Made by a program: the position numbers and the translations under genes. This document shows positions 12,835 through 21,902 of a stretch of DNA of 41,446 nt, one piece after another (the first letter of the stretch is position 1; each line of letters starts with the position of its first letter). This DNA comes from Polaromonas sp. (GTDB lineage Bacteria; Pseudomonadota; Gammaproteobacteria; Burkholderiales; Burkholderiaceae_C). The stretch lies in the NCBI GenBank assembly GCA_028292745.1, contig JAQGLT010000153.1:1-41446 (forward strand), given 5' to 3'. The notes under the pieces were generated by a model. That model ran no database searches. It worked only from the letters and a program-made list of their open reading frames with translations, and had not been told where the DNA came from.

Positions 12835-14124
12835 TTACAACTGTGAGCCAAGCAGCAAGGCCACGCGTTCATGCAATTTTTCTTTCAATGGCCGGTTGTT
12901 CCATTCTTCATGGGTTACCCGGCGGGCATGCTGCAGGTCAATCTCAAAAATGTTGGTTTGCCGCTCGGCAAAAGCGCTGTCATAGACATTGAGATTGGCT
13001 TCGTCATTCAGCCGGAAGGAGCGGTTGTCAAAATTGGTCGAACCGACGGATACCAGAAGGTTGTCCACGATCATGACTTTGCAGTGGTACATGCTCGGCT
13101 GGTATTCATAAATTTCGGCGCCGGCCTCAAGCAAGGGCCCCCAGCTGCCGCGAGAAGCAGCGCGCACGGTATCGGTGTCAATAATTTCACCCGGGGTGAT
13201 GATGCGAATTTTCACACCGCGCTTGAGCGCATCGACCAGTACCTTGGTGGTGATGTCGTCAGGGACAAAATAGGCGCTGGACACATCGATGGTGCGGGCT
13301 GCTGCCGTGATGGACAACTGGTACATCAACTGCATGCTTTCACTCCCCCCAGATGGCGAGCTTGAAAATACCTGGGCGCTGGTGTTTCCTACCGGTGCCA
13401 GTGCGGGAAAGTAAGTTTCGCCATGCATGACCTGGCCTGTCACCTTGAGCCAGTTTTCCATGAACACTGCCTGCATCTGGGCAACCACCGGGCCGTCGAT
13501 CTGGTAGTGGGAATCGCGCCAGTGGTCGGCGTCCTGGCCATTGCCGGTCCATTTGGGCGCGATGCCCACGCCGCCGGTGAAACCCGTTTTCCCGTCAATG
13601 ACCAGCAGCTTGCGGTGTGTGCGGTTGTTCATGCGAGCGAGGTTGTACCAGCTCGGCTTATGAAACTTGCGTATTTCAACCCCTGACGCAAGCATTTCGT
13701 CAAGAAATTCATCGGCGATCTTGGCGCTGCCCACCCAGTCCAGCAAGACATGCACTTTCACGCCCGCCTTTGACCGTTCGGCTAGCGCATCGGCAAATGC
13801 CCGCCCAATATCGCCTGACCAATAGATATAGGTCTCAAAGGTAATGGTGTGCTTGGCACTGCGGATGGCTGACAACATGGCGGGGAAAATCTGGTCGCCA
13901 TTGAGAAGTTCCTGGGCTCGGTTCCCGCCTATCAACGGGGGTCCCAACAACGTGCCCATGGCACGTCGAAACTGGGGTTCGTGAGCCGAGTAAAGCCGAG
14001 GCAATTCGCGGCTGACGTCCTTTTCACCGCTGCTGGTCAAGTTCACAGCCAGCAATACCGCAACCAAGGTCAGAAAAAATGTGACGGCAATGGTCAGAAA
14101 AATACGTTTCTTTTTAATCGTCAT
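12835..14124 (-). CDS. phospholipase D family protein, cardiolipin synthase-like
   Basis: 429-aa membrane-anchored enzyme. Residues 8-29 form one transmembrane helix. Two HKD motifs define the bilobed active site: H170-x-K172-x4-D177 (HRKLLVIDG) and H347-x-K349-x4-D354 (HCKVMIVDN), each followed by the conserved GG or GSTNFDNRS segment. The family joins two phosphatidylglycerols to cardiolipin or does related transphosphatidylation. The length and single helix are nearer ClsB-type than the two-helix ClsA-type. It is the first core gene after the element and is divergent from rsuA. Confidence 0.88.
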   Translation of the reverse strand: MTIKKKRIFLTIAVTFFLTLVAVLLAVNLTSSGEKDVSRELPRLYSAHEPQFRRAMGTLLGPPLIGGNRAQELLNGDQIFPAMLSAIRSAKHTITFETYIYWSGDIGRAFADALAERSKAGVKVHVLLDWVGSAKIADEFLDEMLASGVEIRKFHKPSWYNLARMNNRTHRKLLVIDGKTGFTGGVGIAPKWTGNGQDADHWRDSHYQIDGPVVAQMQAVFMENWLKVTGQVMHGETYFPALAPVGNTSAQVFSSSPSGGSESMQLMYQLSITAAARTIDVSSAYFVPDDITTKVLVDALKRGVKIRIITPGEIIDTDTVRAASRGSWGPLLEAGAEIYEYQPSMYHCKVMIVDNLLVSVGSTNFDNRSFRLNDEANLNVYDSAFAERQTNIFEIDLQHARRVTHEEWNNRPLKEKLHERVALLLGSQL

Positions 14125-14284
14125 GATCAGCCTGGCAGGTCAAGTGGCGCAGCAAAGGCCTGAGCCGTTAGCAACAAGGATTTGAGGCTTAAGGATTATT
14201 GTTCTGCCGACAGCGTTCATTGAAAGCTGATGAGCTATTCGTCGGTAGGCCGGTGGCTTGAGTTGCCGGGGCGACAATACGGCC

Positions 14285-15055
14285 ATGGCAAAAACACATA
14301 TGCAATTGCAGGAAATTCTTTTTTCCCAGGGTTTTGGCACCCGGCGTGTCTGCGCGGGGCTGATTCAACAGGGTTTTGTGACGGTAGCGCAGACTCCTTG
14401 TATAGATCCTGCTATGGAGTTTGTAGCAGATGAACTTCATTTCACGGTGCAGGAAGTGGCTTGGGAATACCATGAAAAGGCCTATTTGATGCTGCACAAG
14501 CCCGCCGGCTACGAATGCTCGCAAAAGCCGAGCACCTACCCCAGTATCTACACGCTGCTGCCGGCGCCGATTCGCCAGCGCGGCGGTGGCGCCGCTGCAG
14601 GGGTGCAAGCCGTGGGGCGGCTCGACCAGGACACGACCGGGCTGCTGCTGCTGTCGGACGATGGCAAGTTCATTCACCGAATGAGTTCGCCCAAGCACCA
14701 TGTGCCCAAGGTTTATGAGGTCACTGTCAAGCACTCGGTCGACAGCCAGCAGATCAACAAGCTGCTGGCGGGCGTGGTACTGGACGATGATCCCAAGCCG
14801 GTTCGGGCCGCAGCATGCGAGCAAACCGGCAATCTGCAGCTCAGCCTGACACTGACGGAAGGCAAATACCATCAGGTCAAGCGCATGATTGCCGCCGTGG
14901 GGAACCGGGTTGAGGCGCTCCACCGTGCACGCATTGGGGACTTGGCGCTGCCGGCTGACCTCCTGCCGGGCCAGTGGCGCTGGCTGACGGCACAGGACTT
15001 GAACGGCATTGCCGCGGTGCCTGCAAAGGCACCGGCCATTTCAACGCCGAAGTAG
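14285..15055 (+). CDS. rsuA: 16S rRNA pseudouridine synthase
   Basis: 256-aa RNA-modifying enzyme of the RsuA/RluB/E/F family; it isomerises a uridine in 16S rRNA (U516 in E. coli). An S4-like RNA-binding N-terminus (LQEILFSQGFGTRRVCAGLIQQGFV) is followed by the catalytic domain with AVGRLDQDTTGLLLLS, where the Asp of GRLDxDTxGLLL is the catalytic residue, and by KVYEV and EGKYHQVKRM. The ATG at 14285 is preferred over upstream non-ATG starts. Between the S4 and catalytic domains, 14388-14427 looks like a captured dispersed repeat (CTATGGAGTTTGTAG). Upstream is a 160-bp divergent intergenic region. Confidence 0.88.
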   Translation: MAKTHMQLQEILFSQGFGTRRVCAGLIQQGFVTVAQTPCIDPAMEFVADELHFTVQEVAWEYHEKAYLMLHKPAGYECSQKPSTYPSIYTLLPAPIRQRGGGAAAGVQAVGRLDQDTTGLLLLSDDGKFIHRMSSPKHHVPKVYEVTVKHSVDSQQINKLLAGVVLDDDPKPVRAAACEQTGNLQLSLTLTEGKYHQVKRMIAAVGNRVEALHRARIGDLALPADLLPGQWRWLTAQDLNGIAAVPAKAPAISTPK

Positions 15056-15233
15056 GCACTTACAGGATGCATTCCGGGCATGCAGATCGGCATCCTGTGA
15101 ATCGACAACTGGCTGCCTCCACCAAGTGATTCGCATGAATTTCTTGGCATCTTGGCATGGCATGACGAGAAGGTTGGACAGCCGGTTTCATGACCAGCCG
15201 CTACACTAGCGAGCTGATTTTGAAAGCCTATTT

Positions 15234-16259
15234 GTGACTGCTTCCTACCGTATTCTGGCCACTGGGCTCTACGCCCTTATCGGTATGCTGTGCCTACCGG
15301 TACTGGCGCAAACCTCACAGGTCTCGGCATCGGTGCCGGCGGCCGGGGCTATTACGATGCCGGTGTTCGTGCTCAATTCACTTGAGGACAGCGTCAGCGT
15401 CATCAATCCGGTCACCTGGACCGAAACCAAGCGCATCCAGACTGGCAAGCAACCCCATCACCTGTACCTGACGCCGGACGAAAAATCAGTGATCGTGGCC
15501 AATGCGCTGTCGGATTCGCTGACCTTTATCGACCCCAGGACAGCCGAAGTCCAGCGCACGGTGCGTGGCGTCCTCGATCCCTACCACCTGCGTTTTTCCC
15601 CGGACATGAAGTGGTTCGTGACGGCAGCCAACCGGCTGAACCACATCGACGTCTACCACTGGGACGGCAAGGACATGGTGCTGGCCAAACGGGTGCCAAC
15701 CGGCAAGACGCCCAGTCATTTATGGATTGACAGCAAAAGCAGCACGATCTATTCGACCATGCAGGACAGCGACGAGCTGATCGCTGTCGATATTGCCACG
15801 CAAACCATCAAATGGCGCACCAAGACCGGCTCGACGCCGGCCGATGTCTTTGGCGCTGGCAATGACAAGCTCATCCTGGTCGCCCTGACCGGCGGGGATG
15901 GCGTCGAGGTCTACGACGTGAGCGGGAAGGAGCCCAAGCGCGTCAAGTTCATCAAGACGGCAGCCGGTGCCCATGCTTTCCGCGCTTTCGGCGACAAGCG
16001 GCACCTGCTGGTGAGCAACCGGGTGGCCAACACCATCAGCAAGGTTAACTTGCAGACGCTGGAAGTGGTGGACAGCTTTCCAGCGCCGGGCGGGCCTGAC
16101 TGCATGGACGTGACCCGCGACGGCAGCCAGATCCTGGTGACCTCGCGCTGGATCCGCAAGCTTACCTTCATCGACACCGCCAGCCGCAAGGTGGTGCGTC
16201 AAATCAACGTTGGCAGGAGTCCCCATGGCGTTTGGATGCTGGATCACGCGCCACGTTAG
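15234..16259 (+). CDS. exported YVTN-type beta-propeller protein
   Basis: 341 aa, starting at GTG 15234. Residues 1-25 are a signal peptide ending VLA-Q. The rest is a series of about 40-residue blades with the pattern V.NSLEDSVSVINP.T.....I.TGK.PHHLYLTPD, IVANALSDSLTFIDP, and ending RQINVGRSPHGVWM. Such YncE/cytochrome-cd1-like propellers are periplasmic scaffold or binding proteins; the ligand is unknown. The next gene starts inside its end (35-bp overlap), suggesting coupled expression with the deacetylase. Confidence 0.82.
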   Translation: MTASYRILATGLYALIGMLCLPVLAQTSQVSASVPAAGAITMPVFVLNSLEDSVSVINPVTWTETKRIQTGKQPHHLYLTPDEKSVIVANALSDSLTFIDPRTAEVQRTVRGVLDPYHLRFSPDMKWFVTAANRLNHIDVYHWDGKDMVLAKRVPTGKTPSHLWIDSKSSTIYSTMQDSDELIAVDIATQTIKWRTKTGSTPADVFGAGNDKLILVALTGGDGVEVYDVSGKEPKRVKFIKTAAGAHAFRAFGDKRHLLVSNRVANTISKVNLQTLEVVDSFPAPGGPDCMDVTRDGSQILVTSRWIRKLTFIDTASRKVVRQINVGRSPHGVWMLDHAPR

Positions 16260-17106
16260 GCAAGCCTCTTTTGCTATTTTATTAATAGCTACTTGCGCTG
16301 TTGCAGCAAGCGCTGGAAGGGCTTTTGATGTAAAAAATGACGAGCAGCCCGCAACCTGCAGGCCGGTCTACCTGACATTGGACACCGGTCATATGGAAGT
16401 GGCGCCGTTCATGGCCGAGGTATTGAACCGGCATCAGGTCAAGGTGACCTTCTTTGCAGCCAATGAACGCACCCGGACCGGTGACGGCAGCCTGGGAACG
16501 CATTGGGCGGGTTGGTGGAAAGCGCGGGCGGGCGAAGGCCACGAGTTTGCCTCGCACACCTACGACCACGCTTACTGGCGCGCCGATATGCCGGGCGCCA
16601 GTGGTACGCCCGCCCGGTTCAAGGTCCGCCCCTCCGCTGGCCCTTTGGAAGGCAAGGAGTTGACCTGGTCTGCCCGGCAATACTGCGATGAAATCGGCCG
16701 CGCTGCCACCCGCCTGCACGAAATCACGGGCAAAAAGCCGCTGCCGCTTTTTCGGGCGCCGGGCGGAAAAACCTCGCCAGCGCTTTTGGCTGCCGCCCAA
16801 TCCTGTGGTTATGCCCATGTCGGCTGGGCGCCTGCCGGTTTTCTGGGCGACGAACTGCCCAGTGACAACTACCCGAACGACATGCTCCTGAAAAAAGCGC
16901 TGCAGGGCATTCAGCCTGGCGATATCCTGATAGCGCACCTGGGAATCTGGTCGCGCAAGGATGCCTGGGCGCCAGCGGTGCTGGAGCCCTTGATCACCGG
17001 CCTGCAGTCACGCGGTTTTTGCTTCAAAACCCTGCGTCAGCATCCCCGGTACACCGCCTGGATCGAGGGGCACGGCGGTGCGTCGCCGGTTCAGACGGGA
17101 AAGTAG
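16225..17106 (+). CDS. exported polysaccharide deacetylase (NodB-like)
   Basis: 293 aa; the start at 16225 is set by CAGGAGT 5 bp upstream and lies within the propeller gene. Residues about 11-33 are the export signal, and much of that signal is encoded by a dispersed repeat (16267-16330). The NodB-type domain shows LTLDTGHMEVAPFMAEVL (Asp53 as likely base or metal site), HTYDHAYW (metal His), then LFRAPGGKTS and a final ILIAHLGIW. It would remove acetyl or related groups from an extracytoplasmic glycan. The TLDTGH sequence in place of TFDDG is an unusual variant of motif 1. Its substrate is unknown. Confidence 0.8.
   Translation: MAFGCWITRHVRQASFAILLIATCAVAASAGRAFDVKNDEQPATCRPVYLTLDTGHMEVAPFMAEVLNRHQVKVTFFAANERTRTGDGSLGTHWAGWWKARAGEGHEFASHTYDHAYWRADMPGASGTPARFKVRPSAGPLEGKELTWSARQYCDEIGRAATRLHEITGKKPLPLFRAPGGKTSPALLAAAQSCGYAHVGWAPAGFLGDELPSDNYPNDMLLKKALQGIQPGDILIAHLGIWSRKDAWAPAVLEPLITGLQSRGFCFKTLRQHPRYTAWIEGHGGASPVQTGK
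16267..16330 (-). repeat. dispersed palindromic element, copy 1 (inside deacetylase signal)
   Basis: TGCTATTTTATTAATAGCTACTTG... continuing through GCAAGCGCTGG to CTTTTGATG. Read on the minus strand it matches the consensus of the other copies: TCAAAA, GGCtgtAGCGC.., then GTAGCTATT...AATAGCA. It encodes part of the deacetylase signal peptide (FAILLIATCAVAASAGRAF). Confidence 0.65.
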
Positions 17107-17111
17107 GCACC

Positions 17112-18221
17112 ATGGACTGGATCACGGGTATTTTCGTTGGCGTGCAGGGCTGGCTGTTTCAGGCACTGGTGCAGCCGGCGTTGTTTGCGCTGGACATGGC
17201 CAGCCTGCTGGAAGACGCCTATGCGGCGACGGCCTGGTTCATGATGGGCGTCATCCAGATCGCCATCTTGCTCGCGGTCATCGGCCCGCTGCAGCGCTGG
17301 CGGCCCGTGGAGGCCATGGACTCACCCAGTGACCGGGCGAGCATCCGCACCGACATCTTCTACACGTTGATCCACCGGCTGGGCCTGTTCCGGATCGCTT
17401 TGTTTTTTACCCTCGATCCATGGTTCGACCAGGCCTTTGGTGCCCTGCGTGCCGCCGGCTACGGCACCTTTCACCTTGACCAGCTGTGGCCGGGCGTCAC
17501 CGACCATGCCGTTGTCAGCCTGCTCATTTACCTGGTGGTCTTCGATTTCATCGGGTACTGGACGCATCGTGGCCAACACCAGCTGGAGTGGTGGTGGCGC
17601 CTGCATTCGCTGCACCACTCGCAGCGGCAGATGACGATGTGGAGCGACAATCGCAGCCATCTGCTGGAAAGCATCCTGGACGATGCCATCATGGTCGTGG
17701 TGGCGCAGCTCATCGGCGTGCCGCCAGAGCAGTTCATTCTCATCGTGGCCCTGACGCAGCTCAGCGAAAGCTTTCAGCACGCCAACGTGCGGCTGTGGTT
17801 TGGCCGCTTTGGCGAGCGTCTCTGGGTCAGCCCGCGCTTTCACCGGTTGCATCACAGCATCGGCCTCGGTCATGAAACGCCGGTCCGGCCCAAGCACAAT
17901 GCTGCGGGAGTAAGCGTGCAGGGGACCGCGCGCGCCTTGCCAGCAGGGGCCAGGGAACCGGCTTCGCCGGGCCGCAGGCGCAGCGCCCCCTCGGAGGGCA
18001 GCGCAGCACACGAAGTGGCAAGCGTGGGGGCCGTGAAGCTTGGCGGACATAACTTCGGCGTCTTGCTGCCCTGGTGGGACATTCTGTTCGGCACGGCCAA
18101 TTTCGAACAGCGCTATGACCCCACCGGTATCCGCGACCAGGTCGAGTCCAACCGCGATTACGGCCACGGCTTATGGGCCCAGCAGTGGCTGGGGGTCAAA
18201 CGGTTGTTTGGGCGGGCATGA
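17112..18221 (+). CDS. membrane sterol desaturase / fatty acid hydroxylase family protein
   Basis: 369-aa integral membrane di-iron oxygenase. His clusters are present in order: HRGQH (152-156), HSLHH (165-169), HRLHH (244-248), and a final GGHNFG (H313). Hydrophobic segments lie at about 38-60, 85-102 and 132-150. The family hydroxylates or desaturates lipids; the substrate is unknown. Residues of about 261-309 (17911-18033) are not part of the fold: they are a dispersed GC-rich repeat inserted in frame between GLGHE and LGGHNFG, rich in Arg, Ala, Pro and Ser. The start is 5 bp after the deacetylase stop. Confidence 0.85.
   Translation: MDWITGIFVGVQGWLFQALVQPALFALDMASLLEDAYAATAWFMMGVIQIAILLAVIGPLQRWRPVEAMDSPSDRASIRTDIFYTLIHRLGLFRIALFFTLDPWFDQAFGALRAAGYGTFHLDQLWPGVTDHAVVSLLIYLVVFDFIGYWTHRGQHQLEWWWRLHSLHHSQRQMTMWSDNRSHLLESILDDAIMVVVAQLIGVPPEQFILIVALTQLSESFQHANVRLWFGRFGERLWVSPRFHRLHHSIGLGHETPVRPKHNAAGVSVQGTARALPAGAREPASPGRRRSAPSEGSAAHEVASVGAVKLGGHNFGVLLPWWDILFGTANFEQRYDPTGIRDQVESNRDYGHGLWAQQWLGVKRLFGRA
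17911..18033 (+). repeat. in-frame GC-rich repeat element, copy A
   Basis: Core CCGGCTTCGCCGG (17958-17970), then CCGCAGGCG, CCCCCTCGGAGGGCAGCG, ACACGAAGTGG and AGCGTGGGGGC. Copies B (19658-19835) and C (34105-34190, minus) share these blocks in the same order or part of them. It lies inside the fatty acid hydroxylase gene without breaking the frame. Confidence 0.8.
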
Positions 18222-18240
18222 GCCGCGGCCAGATCGAGCC

Positions 18241-19167
18241 ATGACCCGACTGCTCGACTCTTTCTGGCGGGCAGTGATGTATTGCCTGCATCCGCGCGTC
18301 ATCGGGCTGTCCATCCTGCCGGTGATCGTCATGGGCGCGCTGTCGCTGGCGCTGGGCTATTTTTACTGGGAAAGCGCCCTCACGGCTGTACGGCGCAGCC
18401 TGGAAAGCTACGAACTGGTCAACGCCATGTCCCACTGGCTGGAGGGTGTCGGGCTGGGCAGCCTGCATCTGGTGCTGGCACCGGCGCTGGTGCTCTTCCT
18501 AGCGATTCCGATCATCGTCATTGCCACGCTGCTGTTTGTCGCGTTCTTCATGACGCCCAGCATGGTGGCGCTGGTGGCGAGGCGAAGATTTCCACAGCTG
18601 GAGCGTAAAAAAGGCGGCTCTCTCGGCGGCAGCATGGCCCGATCGCTGGGCTCGACGCTGCTTGCTGCTCTGGCACTGCTGGTATCGGTTCCACTCTGGC
18701 TGGTGCCGCCGTTGATTCTGATCTTGCCGCCGCTTATCTGGGGCTGGCTGACCTACCGTGTCATGTCCTACGACACGCTGGCAGACCATGCGAGCCCGCA
18801 GGAACGGCAACAGGTGTTCAGCGAGAACCGGCTGCCGTTGCTGGGCATCGGCGTGCTCAGCGGCTATCTGGGCGCGGCGCCCAGCCTGCTCTGGGCATCG
18901 GGTGCCATGTTCGTGGCTATGGCGCCTGTTCTGGTGCCGGTGGCCATCTGGATCTACACCCTGGTGTTTGCCTTCTCGTCGCTCTGGTTTGCCCATTACT
19001 GCCTGGCCGCGCTGGAGCAGGTTCGTAAGCAAAATACGGCTTTGGCGCAGGCAGCATCAGCGCACAATGCTATTGATTCAATAGCTAACTCGCCCATGCC
19101 TGCAACGCTGCCCGCTCCCGTAACCGGGCCAGCTTCCTCCGTTGGCCGGCCGGCCTCAACGCCCTAA
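18241..19167 (+). CDS. EI24/CysZ-type integral membrane protein
   Basis: 308 aa with about six hydrophobic segments (for example 20-42, 77-105, 140-175, 205-225, 232-260). The N-terminus FWRAVMYCLHPRVIGLSILPVIVM and the central LTYRVMSYDTLADHAS follow the EI24-domain pattern of proteobacterial membrane proteins; CysZ, a sulfate transporter, is the best known relative. Transport is possible but not shown. The last 45 residues are low complexity, and positions 19061-19090 within them are a dispersed palindrome. The ATG at 18241 is 19 bp after the preceding gene. Confidence 0.75.
   Translation: MTRLLDSFWRAVMYCLHPRVIGLSILPVIVMGALSLALGYFYWESALTAVRRSLESYELVNAMSHWLEGVGLGSLHLVLAPALVLFLAIPIIVIATLLFVAFFMTPSMVALVARRRFPQLERKKGGSLGGSMARSLGSTLLAALALLVSVPLWLVPPLILILPPLIWGWLTYRVMSYDTLADHASPQERQQVFSENRLPLLGIGVLSGYLGAAPSLLWASGAMFVAMAPVLVPVAIWIYTLVFAFSSLWFAHYCLAALEQVRKQNTALAQAASAHNAIDSIANSPMPATLPAPVTGPASSVGRPASTP
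19061..19090 (+). repeat. dispersed palindromic element, copy 2 (inside EI24 gene tail)
   Basis: GCTATTGATTCAATAGC (19069-19085) is a perfect palindrome with a single central T, flanked by GCGC upstream and TAACTCG downstream. It encodes NAIDSIANS in the non-conserved C-terminal tail. Confidence 0.6.
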
Positions 19168-19183
19168 CTTCAGGACTCCAGCC

Positions 19184-20176
19184 ATGACCCCCCATTTCGG
19201 ACTCATCGTCATCGGCGACGAAATCCTCTCGGGCAAGCGCGCCGACAAGCACCTGCCCAAAGTCATCGAACTGCTGGCCGCGCGCGGCCTGCCGTTGGCC
19301 TATGCCGATTACGTTGGCGATGATCCGGCGCGCATCACCGCGACACTGGCGCGCGCTTTCGCAGCGGCGCGGGAGTCGGGCGACATCGTTTTTTCGACCG
19401 GCGGCATCGGCGCCACGCCCGACGACCACACGCGCCAGTGCGCTGCCAGGGCGCTGAGCGTTGAGCTGGCACTGCACCCGGAGGCAAAAAGGCTCATCGA
19501 AGAGCGCATGCGCGACACGGCCAGGGAGCAGGGCGTCGTGTTCGATGCCGATCGGCATGACAACCTGCACCGCCTGAACATGGGCGTATTTCCGCTAGGG
19601 GCCGACATCATTCCCAACCCCTACAACAAGATTCCGGGTTTCAGCTGCTTTGTTGAACGTGCAGGCGCCAGGCCGGCCCAGGCAAGCGAGCACAGCGATC
19701 CAAGCGAAGCAGAGAGCGCAAGGACCGATGCGGATCGATCCAAGTTCCGGCCGCAGGACCGGCTTAGCCGGACTGCAGGCGGGGCGACCCCCTCGGGGGG
19801 CAGCGACCCACACGCAGTGGGGGAGCGTGGGGGCATACATTTCCTGCCGGGTTTTCCAGTCATGGCCTGGCCCATGATCGAATGGGTGCTGGACCAGCAC
19901 TACGCGCATCTGCACCAAAAGGCCCCCTCCATTGAAAAGTCGGTCATTGTGATGGGTTCCATGGAAGCAATGCTGACGCCGCTCATGCTCGACATCGAGG
20001 CGGCATATTCCAGCGTCAAGGTGTTCAGTCTGCCCAGCGTGGACCATCCGGAATTTGGCCGCCACATTGAACTCGGCGTGAAAGGAACCCCCGAGGCAGT
20101 GGAGCATGCGTTTGCAGCGTTATTGGCGGGACTGCACCAATTTAATCTTCAGCTGGGCCCTCAATTGGTGCGCTGA
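19184..20176 (+). CDS. MoaB/CinA-like molybdopterin-binding domain protein
   Basis: 330 aa. The N-terminal 155 residues are a MoCF-biosynthesis fold: GLIVIGDEILSGKRADKHLP, then DIVFSTGGIGATPDDHT, LNMGVFPLGA and NPYNKIPGF. Proteins of this type are annotated as competence/damage-inducible CinA N-domain proteins or nucleotide-processing enzymes; exact activity is unknown. Residues of about 159-217 (19658-19835) are an inserted GC-rich repeat, after which the fold resumes at GGIHFLPGFPVMAWPM. Both halves match the family around the insert, so the gene is probably functional. It ends within the glnA upstream region. Confidence 0.82.
   Translation: MTPHFGLIVIGDEILSGKRADKHLPKVIELLAARGLPLAYADYVGDDPARITATLARAFAAARESGDIVFSTGGIGATPDDHTRQCAARALSVELALHPEAKRLIEERMRDTAREQGVVFDADRHDNLHRLNMGVFPLGADIIPNPYNKIPGFSCFVERAGARPAQASEHSDPSEAESARTDADRSKFRPQDRLSRTAGGATPSGGSDPHAVGERGGIHFLPGFPVMAWPMIEWVLDQHYAHLHQKAPSIEKSVIVMGSMEAMLTPLMLDIEAAYSSVKVFSLPSVDHPEFGRHIELGVKGTPEAVEHAFAALLAGLHQFNLQLGPQLVR
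19658..19835 (+). repeat. in-frame GC-rich repeat element, copy B
   Basis: Longest copy, about 178 bp. Core CCGGCTTAGCCGG (19759-19771), then CTGCAGGCG, CCCCCTCGGGGGGCAGCG, ACACGCAGTGGGGGAGCG, TGGGGGC. The upstream part (19658-19755) is not shared with copy A. It is translated as about 59 residues (AQASEHSDPSEAESARTDAD...) inside the CinA-like fold. Confidence 0.8.
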
Positions 20177-20181
20177 TGCAG

Positions 20182-20222
20182 GCGCCATAAAGGTGCATGT
20201 ATTTGGCGCACTTTTATGGTGC
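20182..20222 (+). promoter_or_regulatory. two NtrC-binding sites upstream of glnA
   Basis: Site 1 is GCGCC-ATAAA-GGTGC (20182-20196) and site 2 is GCACT-TTTAT-GGTGC (20208-20222). Both fit the NtrC consensus GCACY-N5-RGTGC, site 2 exactly. Their centres are 26 bp apart and lie about 175 and 150 bp upstream of the predicted start of transcription, a normal enhancer position for sigma-54 promoters. A further half-site pair (GCACCAATT...AATTGGTGC) spans 20134-20171. Confidence 0.8.
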
Positions 20223-20337
20223 GTTCAGTCGCAAACTTTTTTCCACGGGCATCCAACAAATCAAGCGCCCATCCGTTCCATGCGCACAATGACGGCACAA
20301 TCGCAGGCTCAGCCAAAATTTCCAGGGTTCTTGGCTT

Positions 20338-20353
20338 TGGCACAAAAAGTGCA
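20338..20353 (+). promoter_or_regulatory. sigma-54 promoter of glnA
   Basis: TGGCAC-AAAAA-GTGCA has the invariant GG (20339-20340) and GC (20351-20352) with the required 10-bp spacing; it differs from the consensus TGGCAC-N5-TTGCA at one base. Transcription should start near 20364, leaving a leader of about 43 nt before the glnA ATG at 20407. Together with the NtrC boxes this predicts induction under nitrogen limitation. Confidence 0.87.
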
Positions 20354-20406
20354 TTCAGCTGATCGAATTGAATTTTTCAACCACTCATCCAGTACAGGAG
20401 ATTTTG

Positions 20407-21822
20407 ATGGCAAAGACCGTCGCAGACGTCATGAAAATGGTCAAGGAAAACGAAGTCAAGTTCGTTGACTTCCGCTTTACCGATACACGGGGAAAAGAGC
20501 AGCATGTGACCGTGCCCGTGTCCCATTTTGATGAAGACAAATTCGTTTCGGGCCATGCCTTCGACGGTTCATCGGTTGCCGGCTGGAAAGGGATTGAAGC
20601 CTCTGACATGCAACTCATGCCCGATGCCAACACTGCCAACATCGATCCGTTTTTTGAGGAAACCACGCTGTTCTTGAGCTGCGATGTGGTCGAGCCGAGT
20701 GACGGCAAGGCCTATGACCGCGATCCACGTTCCATTGCCAAGCGCGCCGAAGCCTACCTCAAGGCCTCGGGCCTGGGTGATACCGCCTACTTCGGGCCGG
20801 AGCCGGAATTTTTCATCTTTGACGACGTGCGCTGGAACACCGACATGTCGGGCACCTTCTTCAAGATCGAGGAATACGAAGCGCCCTGGAATTCGGGCAA
20901 GAAGCTCGAAGGCGGCAACCGCGGCCATCGCCCAACCGTCAAGGGCGGCTACTTTCCCGTGCCTCCCGTGGACAGCACGCAGGACATGCGCGCTGAAATG
21001 TCGCTGATCCTGGAATCGCTTGGCATTCCGGTGGAAGTCTTCCACCACGAAGTCGCCGGCGCCGGCCAGAACGAGATCGGCACCCGGTTCAGCACGCTGG
21101 TCGAGCGCGCCGACTGGACCCAGGTTCTGAAATACGTGGTGCACAACGTGGCCAATGCCTATGGCAAGACCGCGACCTTCATGCCCAAACCCATCGTTGG
21201 CGACAACGGCTCGGGCATGCATGTGCACCAGTCGATCTGGAAAGACGGCAAGAACCTGTTCGCCGGCGACGGCTATGCGGGCCTGTCGGACTTCGCGCTG
21301 TACTACGTTGGCGGCATCATCAAGCATGCCCGTGCCCTGAACGCCATCACCAACCCCGGCACCAACAGCTACCAGCGCCTGGTGCCTGGCTACGAAGCCC
21401 CGGTCAAGCTGGCGTACTCAGCCAAGAACCGCTCGGCCTCGATCCGTATTCCTTACGTGGCCAACCCCAAGGGCCGCCGCATCGAGGCGCGTTTTCCCGA
21501 TCCACTGATGAACCCTTACCTCGGCTTCGCGGCTTTGATGATGGCCGGCCTCGATGGCGTGGAAAACAAGATCCATCCGGGCGAAGCCGCCACCAAGGAT
21601 CTGTACCATCTGCCGCCCGAGGAAGATGCGCTGGTCCCGACCGTCTGCCACAGCCTGGACCAGGCGCTCGAAGCGCTCGACACGGGCCGGGGTTTCCTGA
21701 CCAAGGGCGGCGTGTTCACCGACAGCATGCTGGACGCCTATATCGAGTTGAAGATGGGTGAGGTCACGCGCCTGCGCCAGGCCACGCACCCGATTGAATT
21801 CGACATGTACTACTCCCTGTAA
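20407..21822 (+). CDS. glnA: glutamine synthetase type I
   Basis: 471-aa enzyme that makes glutamine from glutamate, ammonia and ATP; the centre of nitrogen assimilation, a cytoplasmic dodecamer. Family landmarks include [29 protein letters not shown], the ATP-binding [24 protein letters not shown], and [10 protein letters not shown], whose Tyr is the adenylylation site used by GlnE to switch the enzyme off. Length is exactly typical. It is preceded by a sigma-54 promoter with NtrC sites and followed by a terminator, then by the genes for the NtrBC system that controls it. Confidence 0.98.
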   Translation: MAKTVADVMKMVKENEVKFVDFRFTDTRGKEQHVTVPVSHFDEDKFVSGHAFDGSSVAGWKGIEASDMQLMPDANTANIDPFFEETTLFLSCDVVEPSDGKAYDRDPRSIAKRAEAYLKASGLGDTAYFGPEPEFFIFDDVRWNTDMSGTFFKIEEYEAPWNSGKKLEGGNRGHRPTVKGGYFPVPPVDSTQDMRAEMSLILESLGIPVEVFHHEVAGAGQNEIGTRFSTLVERADWTQVLKYVVHNVANAYGKTATFMPKPIVGDNGSGMHVHQSIWKDGKNLFAGDGYAGLSDFALYYVGGIIKHARALNAITNPGTNSYQRLVPGYEAPVKLAYSAKNRSASIRIPYVANPKGRRIEARFPDPLMNPYLGFAALMMAGLDGVENKIHPGEAATKDLYHLPPEEDALVPTVCHSLDQALEALDTGRGFLTKGGVFTDSMLDAYIELKMGEVTRLRQATHPIEFDMYYSL

Positions 21823-21873
21823 ACGCGCTGCGAAGCGCCGGTCCATTCACTGGAAAAAAGTGGATGCCTGAAC

Positions 21874-21902
21874 AAAAAGGATGGTAAATGCCATCCTTTT
21901 TT
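21874..21902 (+). terminator. Rho-independent terminator after glnA
   Basis: AAAAAGGATGG (to 21884), loop TAAATG, CCATCC (21891-21896), TTTTTT. It separates glnA from the downstream genes, so ntrBC expression depends on read-through or its own promoter. Confidence 0.92.
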
